Origin: Athripsodes cinereus
Taxonomy: Eukaryota > Arthropoda > Insecta > Trichoptera > Leptoceridae
DNA: 64,000 bases
Assembly (NCBI GenBank): GCA_947579605.1
Contig: OX388313.1
Location: forward strand, 27,965,214-28,029,213
Direction of reading: 5' to 3'
Each line of letters starts with the position of its first letter. The first letter of the stretch is position 1. A model generated the notes under the pieces. The model saw nothing but the letters and a program-made list of their open reading frames with translations. It was not told where the DNA came from and made no database searches. Shown piece by piece: positions 33,801 to 47,500 of the stretch. The translations under genes and the position numbers were made by a program.

Positions 33801-34978
33801 TCTGATTAATTCAAACACATCAATAAAATCACCAAATTGTTAATACATACAGATGCTTGAACCATTCTCAATCAATATTTCTAAAAATTAGAAGTACAAA
33901 ACTGACCAAATGTGTGGAAGATAGCGAAGTTTGCATTTATACATCTCATTTTTTTTATATAGAACAGACAATTATACAAATATAATAGGAACAGAAAACA
34001 AAACTGATAATAAATTGTAACATTAGAGTCCGAATATTTAAACTAAAGTAGAGCAACATAATTATTTACGAGATTCGAGAAAAAGAAAAACATAACTGTA
34101 CAGTTAAATAATAGAAACATCTCAAAAATATAAAATTGTTTTGCGATTTAAAAAAGAAATTACACCACCTTCGACTTCATTCTAGGAAGACAAACTTTAT
34201 ACAAGAGTATCTAAACTGACTTGGCTAGTTTATAATTTTTACAATACATTAAAATATTGATTTTTATGTGATTTGATAAAAATGTTAATGATAATAATAA
34301 AAAACCTTGTCAGTGCACAAACATTATTGCTTACGAATAGTTTTTAAACATTTTTTCTAAGTAAACATTGCATTTATATATATATATATAACATTAGCAT
34401 CACAATATTATTTTATGAAACGAAAAATATAACGCAATCTACATTCAAAAGCAAAAATTCACAAAACATGTGAGGTTATTTAAATAATTACAAAAAAATA
34501 AGTAAGATCATTGGTGTTTTGATTTTAACGTGTCCATAACATGCACATTTAAAACATTTGTAAAATAATAAATTCAATACTGAGACAATTTGCATTTGCG
34601 CCTCACCATGCATTTTCCAGAAGTTAGATAATGTTAAATATAAATTGTTTTTTATGGTACGGAGAGAACAATCTGTAAATTCATTACATACAGTTAGTTT
34701 CACTGCTTTTTCCACTGTAGGATAACTATTTTGCTTAATACATACTCAATGCAGATATTTGTACAACATTATGATGAAGCGTGCTACCCATCGTGTATTT
34801 CTTATTTTTATTGCCACGGAAAGGACAACCTGCATGTTTCATTACTCACAGTTATGGTTACTCTTCTTGATAAATAAACAAGATAGGAATAAAAATAAAC
34901 AAAATACACTTTCTCCTTTTGATAGTAGAGTGAAGGGTTTTGGAAGAAATGGAAGAATACAAATCATGTCAGGGACAG
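30848..34978. other. SdhB 3' UTR and AT-rich intergenic DNA
   Basis: Several AATAAA signals follow the SdhB stop between 31000 and 32200; I cannot choose the used one. A GC-richer stretch at 32500-32680 contains a perfect GGCGCTATAGCGCC palindrome and looks like an old repeat fragment. The rest is simple-sequence-rich DNA with no supportable gene. Confidence 0.5.
33710..33775 (-). repeat. family-A repeat, short remnant
   Basis: TCACGACATAGTAGACTTCT, then CCCACAAGTAGGATAGCCAG and GTTCTTCTTTTG correspond to the terminal part of family A. Confidence 0.5.
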
Positions 34979-34982
34979 TTAA

Positions 34983-37655
34983 CCCTACAATGCGCCGTGA
35001 TTCACATATGAATCAACCACTTTTATATTTGTTTTTTATTCAATATGTTGAAACCGAGTTAGATCCATTGTACACTAGCGCTCTGTGAATAACAGAATCA
35101 GTAAGAAAATCATGATTGCATAGTTGCAAACTGTTTTACCGACGAAATTGACAGTTTATGTGCAACAGGCGGGTGAACGAGTCGTGAAATTTTTTCTTCT
35201 GTTTTGTATTCAAATAACTTTTTTATTTTCAACCAAGGTAAGGTGATTATTTTTTAAGTATACCTTTGAATGTATTTTATACGAATAATGATGTAAAATT
35301 AAGGATATTTGCTCACATACTGATTTTAGAGACCAAATTTGATATGATTCATATATGAATCACTGCGCATTTGTGTGACTAATTTTGGTAAGTGAGTATA
35401 ATACTATTAGAAGAAATAATCAAGATTGAAATTAATACATATTCTTTTACAAATTAAATATTTATTCATTATTATGAAATAAAATATGTTTATACTTTAT
35501 TTTTTGATGCCATTTATTTATACAAAAGGATCAGAACGTGTGAATTTGGAGGAAATGAGTGCAGATGAATTATTCGACTACATTGAAAGTATACCCTGTG
35601 AAAGTGAAGATGAAATTGAGGACATTGATGAAGATATACTAGAAAACAGCGATGATGAAGACATTCCATCTATTGCAGAGGAACAACTGTATAGGATTTT
35701 GAATAATATAGATGAGCTTAATCCGGGGCAGTCAGTTACAGAGCAAGTATCCGAACAACAGTCAACATCATCCAAAGTGCCAACAGCGCTCAATACAAAA
35801 CCGAGAAATTTGGTTTGGAAAAGGGGACAATTGAGAGATGTGCCATCTGCATTTACTGGAACAACAGAGTTACCAGGAAACTTAAAACAATTGCAAACTC
35901 CGTATCAATTCTTCAGATATTTTTTCCACGATGAGCTGATTGATAAAATTTTAGAAGAAAGTATCAAATACAGTCGATCTAAAAATCCAGAAACAACTTT
36001 CAGTTTTTCAAAAAATGAATTACTTAGGTATGTTGGGATTTGCACTGCTTCATCGGTCGTTTATGTACCTAATGTCAGGTTATATTGGCACCAAATATTT
36101 GGTTTTGACATAATTCGGAATGCAATGAGTCAAAAATCTTTTGAACGAATACGCTCAAATTTGCACTTCAATGACAACTCACTTGTTACCGATGATAAAT
36201 TACAAAAACTGAGACCAGTCATTGATTCTCTAAATTCATCATTTTTGTCGGTACCCATGGAAGAGATGTTGGCTGTCGATGAACAAATTTGTTCAACAAA
36301 AACCCGTCACCATTTGAAACAATATCTGCCATTAAAACCCCACAAGTGGGGATTCAAGTTATTTATTTTATCTGGTACAACAGGTTTTTGTTTTAAGTTT
36401 GAAATTTACACAGGCACAGAAAATAGCCCTCTGAAGAGATTTCCAGGAGAACCAGATCTTGGTGCAAGTTCTAACGTAGTCGTCAGACTAGCAAGAGAGA
36501 TAAAAAATAATTGCAGTTACAAAATATATTTTGATAACTATTATACCACGATTCCTTTACTCAATTATTTGGCAAAGAGAGGGATCTATTCACTAGGAAC
36601 AGCCAGAAAGAACAGAATTCCATCGTGTAAAATTCCCAACGATTCAGAAATAAAAATAATGAAAAGAGGAGACTACGAAGAGTTTACGACAGACTTTGAA
36701 GGAACGCCCATCAGCAACGTCTTTTGGAAAGATAACAAGATAGTTGTCATGTTGTCGTCATTTGTGGGAGCTGAACCATCTCAGATAGTCGAGCGATACG
36801 ACAGAAAAAATAAAGAAAAGGTTCACATATCATGCCCAGCAATTGTCAAACAATATAACAAACATATGGGAGGCGTTGATTTGCTGGATAGCTATATTGG
36901 GAAAGGTAGAATCCGGATGAGGTCAAGAAAGTGGTACATGAGGCTATTTTACCACCTTCTGGACATTGCAATAATTAATTCTTGGTTATTGTACCGCAGA
37001 TGCAACGTTGGCAAATCAACAATGACGCTTGTTAATTTCAGATTGGAATTGGCGCAGACATTGTGCACTATTGGTTCATATCAGACACCAAAGAGAGGCA
37101 GACCATCAAATGATAACCAAAGGGAGATAGAAATAAAAAAAAGAAAACCGAATGCATCTTCTTTGCCTCCTTTGGATGTTCGAGTTGACCAGGAAAACCA
37201 TTTTCCAAAGTGGAATTCTACTAGAGTTCGATGCAAGTTTCCAAATTGCAAAGCACAGACATTTGTTTTTTGTGAAAAATGTAACACTTCCTTGTGTTTC
37301 AATAAAGATAAAAACTGTTTCACAAATTTCCATAAATATTTTTTTTTTAAATATTTCAAAAATGTTTCTCAATTTATCTATAAATATTGTTGTTTGTTTT
37401 TATACCTACAATTGTTTGTCTATACATTATTATTATTTAATAGTTTTTATCAATATTTATGTTATTAAGATATAGTTGGATTGATGGTGTACCACAAATG
37501 CGCAGTGATTCATATATGAACCAACCAAGATTTTTTTAAATAACTTTTTAAAAAAATAAAATTTTGATTTTTTGTCTTACAAATGTGTTTTTGTGCTTCT
37601 CTCACCCTTTGTACAAATTTTCTTATAAGAAACATAAAAATTGCGCATTGTAGGG
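34983..37655 (+). mobile_element. complete piggyBac-family DNA transposon, 2673 bp
   Basis: Flanked by TTAA on both sides (34979-34982, 37656-37659) and bounded by perfect 13-bp inverted termini CCCTACAATGCGC. A subterminal motif related to TGATTCATATATGAATCA occurs inside both ends (near 34998, 35343 and 37505) in the company of TGCGC. It contains one long transposase ORF. Terminal and coding integrity suggest a young insertion. It lies between the convergent SdhB and TOX genes. Confidence 0.95.
35486..37468 (+). CDS. piggyBac-type transposase, 660 aa from the first ATG
   Basis: Cut-and-paste transposase. From the ATG at 35486: an acidic N-terminus (about 20-100), the transposase core with the catalytic aspartates expected of the family at D265 (MLAVDEQ), D350 (YFDNYYT) and D465 (MGGVDLLD), a basic KRGRP segment near 536, and a C-terminal cysteine-rich domain (CKFPNCKAQTFVFCEKCN, then C-x5-C). 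The more likely start is the ATG at 35555 (MSADELFDY), because the first 23 residues look like AT-rich leader. The last 40 or so residues after NFHKY are low-complexity hydrophobic and may be read-through of a lost stop. No internal stop or frameshift, so it could encode active enzyme. Confidence 0.93.
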   Translation: MFILYFLMPFIYTKGSERVNLEEMSADELFDYIESIPCESEDEIEDIDEDILENSDDEDIPSIAEEQLYRILNNIDELNPGQSVTEQVSEQQSTSSKVPTALNTKPRNLVWKRGQLRDVPSAFTGTTELPGNLKQLQTPYQFFRYFFHDELIDKILEESIKYSRSKNPETTFSFSKNELLRYVGICTASSVVYVPNVRLYWHQIFGFDIIRNAMSQKSFERIRSNLHFNDNSLVTDDKLQKLRPVIDSLNSSFLSVPMEEMLAVDEQICSTKTRHHLKQYLPLKPHKWGFKLFILSGTTGFCFKFEIYTGTENSPLKRFPGEPDLGASSNVVVRLAREIKNNCSYKIYFDNYYTTIPLLNYLAKRGIYSLGTARKNRIPSCKIPNDSEIKIMKRGDYEEFTTDFEGTPISNVFWKDNKIVVMLSSFVGAEPSQIVERYDRKNKEKVHISCPAIVKQYNKHMGGVDLLDSYIGKGRIRMRSRKWYMRLFYHLLDIAIINSWLLYRRCNVGKSTMTLVNFRLELAQTLCTIGSYQTPKRGRPSNDNQREIEIKKRKPNASSLPPLDVRVDQENHFPKWNSTRVRCKFPNCKAQTFVFCEKCNTSLCFNKDKNCFTNFHKYFFFKYFKNVSQFIYKYCCLFLYLQLFVYTLLLFNSFYQYLCY

Positions 37656-37659
37656 TTAA

Positions 37660-40600
37660 GCATGGATATCATTACAACTGTAACTATACAATTTACAAAT
37701 GTTTTCATATACATATAATATATAAAAAAAAACATGTACTTTAGTCGGTACACAATACATTGAATCATTAGTTACTTGGTATTATTTATATAATAATAAT
37801 TATTAGGAACTCTGGATTCCGTGAATCTTAAAATTATTATTTTAATAATAAACAAAAATAATAATTATAATACATGATAATAATAATAATATGAGTGATT
37901 TGATATCGAAACTGAACAAATCCATTTATAATAAAACATCAGTAGAGCGAAAAAACAATAAGATTTGAACTGATTTCCACACAACATCGATTTCTTTGCT
38001 ATTTTTCACAAAAATTTCACAGACTTATACTATTATGAAAAATGCAGTTTTATAGAACGAAATTCTAGCAACAAATGTCATTTGTGGATTTGTCCATTTT
38101 CAATCTCAAACCAATCCATGCGAGTGATATGAAACTTTATTTAAAACATTATATAAAAAATCAACAAGAATAAAAAATAAAAAAATCTACATCAATAAAA
38201 TAATCATTAACTTGTTGTAACTATTGGCCGAGATGTAAATTGAGTTTTTAACATTTTGTCATGCCCAAAATGTAACGCCGCCGGATCTGCAAAAATTTAC
38301 ATTTTACAATAGAGCCAAATAAAGGGGAATAAATGCATAATTTTATTATCTGTAATAACAGAATTAAGAAACAATCTAAACATTAAAGAACACTTTAATG
38401 TTTAGATTGAAATAATATATTACAAAACGTTATGACTAAATATGTAAAAAAACAATTTCTGTAAAATCTGTAGATCCGACATTGCATTTTGGGTGTGACA
38501 ATTCAAAAGGGCCAGGTAGCATCAGGTGAAGTCTTGGACTTTTATTTAAGAGATCCCGGGATCAAATCACCAGCTACCAACTTACTTTAGAGTGTCTGGG
38601 TTAATTTGAATTTAATATATACACTTTTTAAGACGCAAGCAATTAACTCGGGCAATAGTTTCAACATGTTATACCAATGTTGAAAGCCTTTAACAATGTA
38701 CAGTAAAAAAATTAAATCAATATGTTGATACATGTGTCCACTATTTTAATAATAAATATTTATGTATTTATTTTCAAAATATGGTAAATTAATTAGTGAA
38801 TGTGACCATAACAACACAATTTAGTACATAAATAAAAAAATGATAAAAAATAATTAGTGTGATCATATGGAATGACTTCAAAAACAAACGCAAATATTTT
38901 AACCATAAACAAGTTTGAAATTTATAGGCATGAACACATTCTGTATATTTAAAAATGTTGATTTTAAATATACACATGTGTTTACAACAAAAAGAAAATT
39001 TCCAATTAAATGACTTTATGGCTGCGTTGAATTTTCTTAAAACATTACAATATAAACAAACAAAAAATATAACATACAAACAATCAAATCTAAATTTTAA
39101 AAATGCATTTAGTTATTCATAATCAATAATTTATCTTTTCTATTATAATAATATAGTGAATTGAGTTATCTACTGCAGACTCTACTTAAATTGAAACTGT
39201 AAGTACTACTAGAAACATATGGCAACATTATAATATTATATATAAATTCCTAATTCTACTATGTATATACAAAATAATATTTGTTGTTTTTTATTTTAAT
39301 ATTTAAGAGATAATAATAAACATTAAAAATCAACCAATTTTTAATAATAATATATTTTTAATTATAGTTATGATACAATTTATTTATTATTTAAATCTTA
39401 AATTTTATATTATATTACCTATTATGAATACAATTGCTTTTCGTAATCATTAAGATTTTTGTAATTATTAAAAACATTATTGCAGTTACATATTTATTTA
39501 TTCAATTGATATTCTACACTTTCAGACACGTAACTTATCTCCATTGTCAAGTCAACAAATTTTCATTTCAAAATGATGGACAATTAAAGTTGTAATCTTC
39601 ATTTTATTTACACCATCACAGCGTACCCCAAAAATGGGGTAGTCAGCAGATTACCTTAGCATTTTACTTTAAAATTAATCTCCCAAACAGTATAATCTCT
39701 ATATTAATTAACGAGTACCTATATTGAATGCATTAATTTTCATTTGAAATATTTGCGAATCAATTCTGAAATATGTATGACGAAACAATTGAAATGGGTT
39801 ACGTGATATTTTACATATTTTTCTAATTTACACAAATACAATTTAATGAAAAATATTTATTAATTATTAACAATAAGAATTACTTGCAATTTAACAATTT
39901 GTTAAAATAACTCAAAATTATTAAATGGTGTTTTATTTGTTTAGAACGTAGATTAAAAATTATTCAGTTGTTTTTTCTTTGGTACCTTCAAATAATTGTT
40001 GAAAACAAACAAAATGGAATTTAAATAAAATAATTTCAGTCGTAAATATCAAATGATTGATAAATTTAATTTATTTACAATAAAACCTGCAAATTTAAAC
40101 ATTACTGGATGCAAATGAATATTTTCTGAAAATAACATTGTTTGATTTTACAAATTGTTAATATTTAGGTATTTTTAAGGTGTAGATATCTTTCATAGAG
40201 GTGGTCAGCATTCCAATGGAGTATTTGGATTAATTTCAAATCCAGATACATCTTTGAATAAAATACCGTGGATGTAAAAACAGAGAGTTAACAATATGGT
40301 GATTGAAACGTTTTGCGATTTAATAAAATACATTATACACAAGTTTATATATAATAATACAAATTAATAATATTACCAAGAGATGAGAATGAGAGAAAAA
40401 GGAATCTAAGGAAAAGAAATGATTTGTAATAATTTACAATTACACTTAATTAATACATTACAGAAATTAAATAATAATAATAATATGTGATGCAAGCTAT
40501 AATACAAGTTCTAACTAAATCTTAAAGTGTGTAACATAAGATATTATAAAGATTTTAGTCACTATGTTGTCTTAACGGCTATCATTTATATAACAAAGTA

Positions 40601-41549
40601 TTATTTATATCATAATACTTATTATACATGTCCTTTCTTTCGCATCTTATTCCAAATCATCTACAATATATTGCTTTCTTCAATATTACATATTACTCAA
40701 ACAATTTTTATTTTATAATATACATATCATCACTTTCATAACGCTGAACTCTTTGATGACAAACTATCATTATGAATTGAACAATTTTTTTGACTGAAAA
40801 TAATCGACAAGTTTTTTTTTCACACGTCTTACGCAAAAAGGTGATCCATTTTTACGCTTCGTAAGTCGCTGCGCAATACACTCGATACTGAACAGATATT
40901 TAAGTCGATACAAGTAAATAAACCTATTTTTGAAACATGTAACATAAATAAAGATTTCCAAAGTGAAATCATTTATGAAAATGTCAGTATTGCTAGTAAA
41001 CAATTCAATTTATCTATCAAAATTTCTTGTAAACTTCCATTACTAAACCCGAAATCAGAAACAGAACCTTATATATATAAAAAGTAATAAAGCTGGAAGT
41101 TGTCAACCATCAATATTTAAAAATAATAGCGTAATTATTGCAATATTTACTTACATCAACAAATTAGTGATGATAAATAATTACAATACATTTTCGATCT
41201 AAAATCATAATTTGATCAAGTCAATTTTTACATCCCAATCTTTCCTACGATCATTCACTTTATTCGTATGACTCGTATGAATTATCATTATTAACTCAAC
41301 TGACTAACAATTAAGAAACAAAAAAAGAAATGAAAAAACTATTTTATAATAATATATAAGATATAACAAATAATATATATCGTACTGATTAATATTTACA
41401 AAATTGTGTGACAATACAACAAGTTGATGCTCCGCTACCAACTACAATTATAATAATAATAATCATCATATTTACACCTTCTCATTTCAACTCGAATGAT
41501 TGCTGCGTTGAATTACATTTTAGTCCAACTTTGTGTTAGGAACCGAGTT
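37660..41549. other. AT-rich intergenic DNA and probable TOX 3' UTR
   Basis: Very AT-rich, with poly-TAA/ATA simple sequence, one SINE copy, one SINE tail and one family-A remnant (39609-39655). Part is expected to be the minus-strand 3' UTR of the TOX gene. Many candidate polyadenylation signals exist and none can be preferred. No supportable coding sequence. Confidence 0.5.
38509..38625 (+). repeat. tRNA-derived SINE copy (family B), diverged
   Basis: GCCAGGTAGCATCAGGTGAA, GTCTTGGACTT, a degenerate B box (GGGATCAAATC) and the tail GAGTGTCTGGGTTAATTTGA. A related bare tail lies at 40215-40262. Confidence 0.55.
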
Positions 41550-44500
41550 CTATTTGACGGCCGAATACGTTTGACTTTGATTGTTGTTGGATGCCACCCA
41601 CGATGTGAACACATCTCTGAAAATAAAAAAAATGTAAAATTATTAGAAAGTTAGCCCTTGAAAAATATTTTAATCATTCATATGTGTATATGTTTTTTGT
41701 CAGCTGGGTTCGGGGTTGGTTGAAACAAATTGTGTATACAACAAGGTTGGCTTTGGATATTCTTTTATCATTTTGTGTTTATTGTATCTTACTCTGTTCC
41801 ACCAATAGTCTTACTTATTATTTGTAACTCCGTCGTATTCTTGGTAAAGAAAAGGTCTTTAATTCTTATAAAAGGCAGGTGTTTGTAAAATTACACGTAT
41901 AAGAGAAATTAACATCTAAACTTTTTATTTTATTTTATAGAGACACTCACAGAAAACTGACAACACAAAACATAAATAACAAACATACAATAAGATCTGG
42001 CCAGTTCCCAATTAAGAGTGTCTACGAATGTCTACTTAAGCGATGAGGTATGCCACCCACTGTTTTTTTTTTATAGTTTGATTGGCACGGAGAAGACAAT
42101 ATGTGTGTTTATTGAATGCAGTTAGTTAGCTGATTACCCAACTTGTAGGATATGCTGAGATAATACAGTATAGTTATTTGATTTTGATACTCGCAATTAA
42201 TTTCCGCATACATACACTATTGACAAGCGAATCAATAAGGTGTATCTACGACGTTAACGAATGAATGGCTTGCAGAAACCCATAGAACATTATATCTGTA
42301 TTGAACAATATATCAATTTTTCTAACCTGCAATGACTGACGACACACTCATTGGAACAATATTCATCCTCCCACTCACTGTTGGCTATTGCTGGATTGGT
42401 GCATCCGTGACGTATACACGATGTCCGCTGTTCATTATTTCCACTCGCCTGCTAATAATAAAACATACAAAATAATAAGTAAATTGATAATTTTGTCGAT
42501 CCAGAAGGCATTTTTTTTTCAAGAAAATAATTATAATAAGGATAAAAACATCTATGGACTCTACCAATTCTTATATGAAAGAGTTTGAGTGATTGGCATT
42601 TTAATTTATCTGTAAATACAATAAGTAATGCCACTGTTAGCCGGTCTCATTGAAGAGATGTTTGTTGGCATTTCCAAGAGAAGCACCAAAGTTAAAAATA
42701 CAAGACTGTAGAATCTATCACCTGTTGTTGTTGAGGATGTGAGTTCATCATGGGATGTTGATTGTGTTGCGCTGCATGCGGGGGAGATTGGTGTTGTGGT
42801 AGTCCCATTGGGGGTCCTCCAGGTCCTTGGGGACTCATCATCTGGTGTGGGGGACTGGTGGACTGTTGTCCTCCCATCACATGCCCCATGTGGGGACCTT
42901 GCTGCATCTGCATCTGTTGTTGCTGCGGCGGAGATAAATGCTGATTTTGTGAAGGTATTTGTTGTACTTGTGGTGGCATTTGCTGACTCTGCGGTGGGAT
43001 TTGTTGATTCTGAGGAGGCATTTGTTGACTCTGCGGTGGCATTTGTTGACTTTGCGGTGGCATTTGCTGATTTTGCTGTGGCATTTGTTGACCCTGAGGT
43101 GGCATTTGCTGACTTTGTGGAGGCATTTGTTGATTTTGCGGTGGCATTTGCTGAGATTGCATTTGCTGTCCCATCTGTGGTCCCATTGGTGAATGTTGTT
43201 GTCCCATGCCCTGAGGTCCCATGTGTGGCTGTCCCCCCATAGGGCCTGGTGGCATGTGGTGTTGTGGGGACTGGTGCGGGGATTGAAGAGGTTGCATTTG
43301 ATTTGATTGTGGCTGCTGAAAAGAAAATTGTTCACAGATTAATATTACAATGTGTTAATTTAATTACAAAAAAAATTATTAAAAAAAAAGATTGTATTTA
43401 ATCTATGTGTATCGTCGTGTTAGTACCCATAATACAAGATTCATATCTTAGTTTGGGACTAGCTCGGTCTGTGTGAATTGTCTATACATGTTATGTTATG
43501 TTATATTTAATCGTTATTTTTGTCAGTACAATTACATTATTTATCGGATGCTGGCTAACAAGAAATTACTGTTAAAGATGATTGTAAAATCAAGTGGAAT
43601 AACCATTGTCTTGGTTTGATAAAATTTGGTATAGGTACTCTTTTTGATTTATGCATAAAATCAAATAATTATTATGTTTTATTTTAATTAATTGCAAACA
43701 GGGCTATTTTTTTAAACCATGTTATCAACAAAGGCCATAAATAGGACTCCAACACTATGTTGATATGTCACCAAGTGTAGTTTCTCGATAATAGAAGTAG
43801 GATAGCATCATATTTGGAATGCTTGTGGTTATCTATTTTAACAATATTGGGAATCAAGTTTACCTGCGTGTGATGCATGTATTGATGGTGATGGTGTGGG
43901 GGCCCCATATGTCCCATTCCCATCATGCCCATATGATGCGGGGGTGAGAGTAGGGGCGAGCGTGGGGGCGCTGGAGGAGAGCCTCCCTGTGGAGGATAGT
44001 AGCTGCCGGGAGCTGCATAAGCCCCCATGTTTGGTGTGTTTGCTCCGTTAGCTGTGCCGTACATGCCAGGCGACACACCACCTTCAGGATCACCACCACC
44101 CTGGATAGTAAATTTAAATAAAATTTAAAACATAACACATAAATCGAGTTATGGATGAGTGGAATAGGTTGCCTGCTACATTAGTCTTTGCAAGGAACAC
44201 CAATTTATTCAAGGCCTTGACAGTATAAAGTGACATCAATAATGTGGATATCAAGCACATCAGCTCTAACTGCCTGCCTGATAGCTTATAGTAATAATAA
44301 TAATAAAATAATAATATGGGATATTTAACATTTTTAGATCACTCATGATGCATGCCACCCATGCTGAATATCGTAACTTGGAGGGCTTGTTCATCTCTGG
44401 CTTTTGGAGTTTATTTGGTTTATAATAAACCTAGATTCATCTTAAAAATCAGTTTATTTGCCTGCTTTCTTGTGTACCTTAATCTAGCAATTGATTTTTC

Positions 44501-47500
44501 ATTTACTTTTAAGTAAACACTTAATCAATATGGTGTTTTGAGTAGCTTGGCATGTTTCTTTTTAACTTTGTCTCATGGAAATGAAGAAAAAAGTAGACAA
44601 ACTGTTCTATAGAATTCATTGGTGAAATAATGAAATAGTCAGATGAAAAAAAACACTTTGTTTTCTCACGGGCTGTTTTACCACCTCTGGATTAAGTGCC
44701 GGATAGCCAATCCAACACAAATTTAACGGATAAAACGAAAAATGCGTTTCATGACTCCCTGACAGCGCTATCCTATAGATAAAGGTCTAGATAAGTTATC
44801 CAGCAGATAAGTCTTAGATAGTGACTGTCAATTTTTTACAAAATTTGTTTACATGTGCGTTGCCTAGATATATTCCTAGGCAACGCACGATATATTCCTA
44901 CCTACGTGCATACATTCATGCAACAAACGCATGAAATTACAACGTTGCCACTGCTATCTGGCGGATAACAATCCGTAAGAAATCTGTAGGTGGTGAAACG
45001 CTCGCTTCAGTTTATCTTGTAGATAAATTTATCCTAAGGATAGTTATCTAGAACTTTATCCAGAGGTGGTGAAACAGCCCGTTAATGCTGTTGTATATCC
45101 TAATAGCAGTTAAAGCTTGGGTTAGTTGGAAGAGATTGCGTCTTTGCGATAAACTCGTCCTCTAATTTGAATGTACATCAACTATGGAATTGTTTATAAT
45201 CAATGTACAGTAAAGAATGATTAAATAAAACACATCTGTGCAACAAGTTGACATTGGTAATATTAAAAAGGAATCTAATGAAATATTTATTACCTTAGAT
45301 ACAAGACTTGCTCTGTATGCAGCCAAAGCTTTCAAATAATCTTTCTTAGCAGCTTCTGTCTTTTGTTTATAAACCTGTAATAAAAGGAACAAAACATTAA
45401 ACCAAATAAAATTGTTTGAAAACGCAACAAATGTACGGTTATTATGCGTTTTTGTATGTTTATTTATATTATACCTTTTAAAAACATTTTTAAAACGATT
45501 CACTACTCACAGCCCGATGCAATTGGAAAATAATAAATATAATCTTAAGCGAATCATAACCTCAAAATTATTAAAATAATATTCACAACCATACAAAAGA
45601 TAACTGTGATAAAAATTATAAAAAAAAAACTAAATAAGCGAATTTAATGAACACATCATATAAAAATACATAATGTAAAATGTAATATAAAACGAAAACA
45701 ATAAAATCTAAAAACCGGTAACCCTTAGTCCGCAAAAACTTCGATCATTTCATTGTTTGACAATATTTAACAAAATTTTGTGTTGCCAGACGTAATGTTG
45801 GTATAGACAATATGGATGTGAATGAAATTTCAAAATAGAGAAAATTTGTATCGTAAAGCGTCCCACACACAGACTAATTTTGAGGTAAAAATACTAAAAA
45901 AATAAAGTTCTAAATAAGCATTATTGTTAAATGTATTTATTTCTTGTTTTGTACACTGTCTAGCATAAAGAAGTTTCGGCTTTCAAGAAATCTATCTGAC
46001 AGCGTCATTAATACATTTACAATTATTTAATCATATGAAATAAAAGTCACCATTCAACGATAGCATGGAAATCACAATTAAATAAATCATTATGACGAGG
46101 ATCAATAAATAATATTTAATAAATATTAATAGAAGAACATTAACTGATAAATATTCATGCACAGATTATGAAAAAAAGATGTACATTTAAAACAATAAGT
46201 TTGCGAATCATAATGTCACTTTTGTATAATTTTTTTTACATACCGAGCCTCATCGTTGATTATAAAATATCGAGTGTTTAACGGTATAACTAAAGGTATA
46301 TTTGCTTTTTTTACAATACAATTGAAAAGATTTTGATTATTCACGAACAAAAATAATTTTATATCACAATTATAACACGAGAATAACGCATTAGGTTTCT
46401 CTTTGACATAAAATAATTATAACAAATGGATTTTGCAAAAGCAATAAAAACAGAAAATAGAAACACGCTGTTCATTTTCACATTCTATTATTTGTGCACA
46501 CGATATTTTTGGCGGCAACAATGGCTTTATATGAAATATAGCAACGGCGAACATAAGGGAGGGTCATAAATTAAAATCATATCCGCTTCGATATTATTAA
46601 AAAAAATCTCCCTCGAGTTTAAATTAAAAAATAAATCTATCGTGAGTCAAAGGGAAAAAAAAGAAAAGAATTTTAATCAACGACCGAAGAATATTTTAAT
46701 TAGATCTGGCAACAGGAAAAATTCGATGTGCTGTACATTGTTGCCAGGTCAACGAACCATGCATTACTCTGGGAGGAGGTACCTACGTACATTTATTATA
46801 TACATGCAGCATACTTAGGCTGGCAGCTTCACAGATGTTGGTTGTTACAGAGTTTGAGATTTATGTGTAAGTTAAATTATATCCTTATTGGAACATTCAT
46901 TAAATTACGTACGTCGTATATTATTTACAATACCTATGCACCAACCTAATCCATTATAATTAATATCGATGAGTTTTGAATGTGAGAAATGGAAACTTTT
47001 TCAAAACATTACCATACCGAATTAATACATCTAAAAAAATGTATAATAACTTTGAACCAACTATATGCAAGATTTTCATGACTAAGTTATCTATTCCAAC
47101 TATCTATGCCACGAAAATAACAATATTTTCATTTTCTTGTCAGTCAGCTACCACTTTTTCTAAATTTTGATTTCTGATGAATATCCGTAAATTTCAGACA
47201 ATGGAATACAATTTTAACAATTTGAATGATTGTTGTGAAAAATACTGAGATTTTAAATATTTTATCTGCTTTAAATTTTACTATTATTTTTGATATACGT
47301 AGATTGTATTTATTTTATTTTGTGGGAGCAGACGTTATATAAACATTAAATATTTATATATTATTACACACCAGATACCTTACGCTCAGTTAAGTTGGTA
47401 CAAGAAAAGTATTTTAGAAATAATATAACACATTTATCAAACGTGGTTATTTTTTCTATGCGAGTATGTACTATGTAGTTCTAAAGTGACGAATAGTGAC

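Noticed and set aside
34759..35088. 109-codon open frame at the left piggyBac end
   Set aside because: It crosses the transposon boundary, has no recognisable domain and is expected by chance in AT-rich DNA.
42739..43242. Open frames overlapping the TOX glutamine-rich exon on the plus strand
   Set aside because: Low-complexity shadows of the 21-bp heptad repeat; no similarity to anything and inside a confirmed exon.
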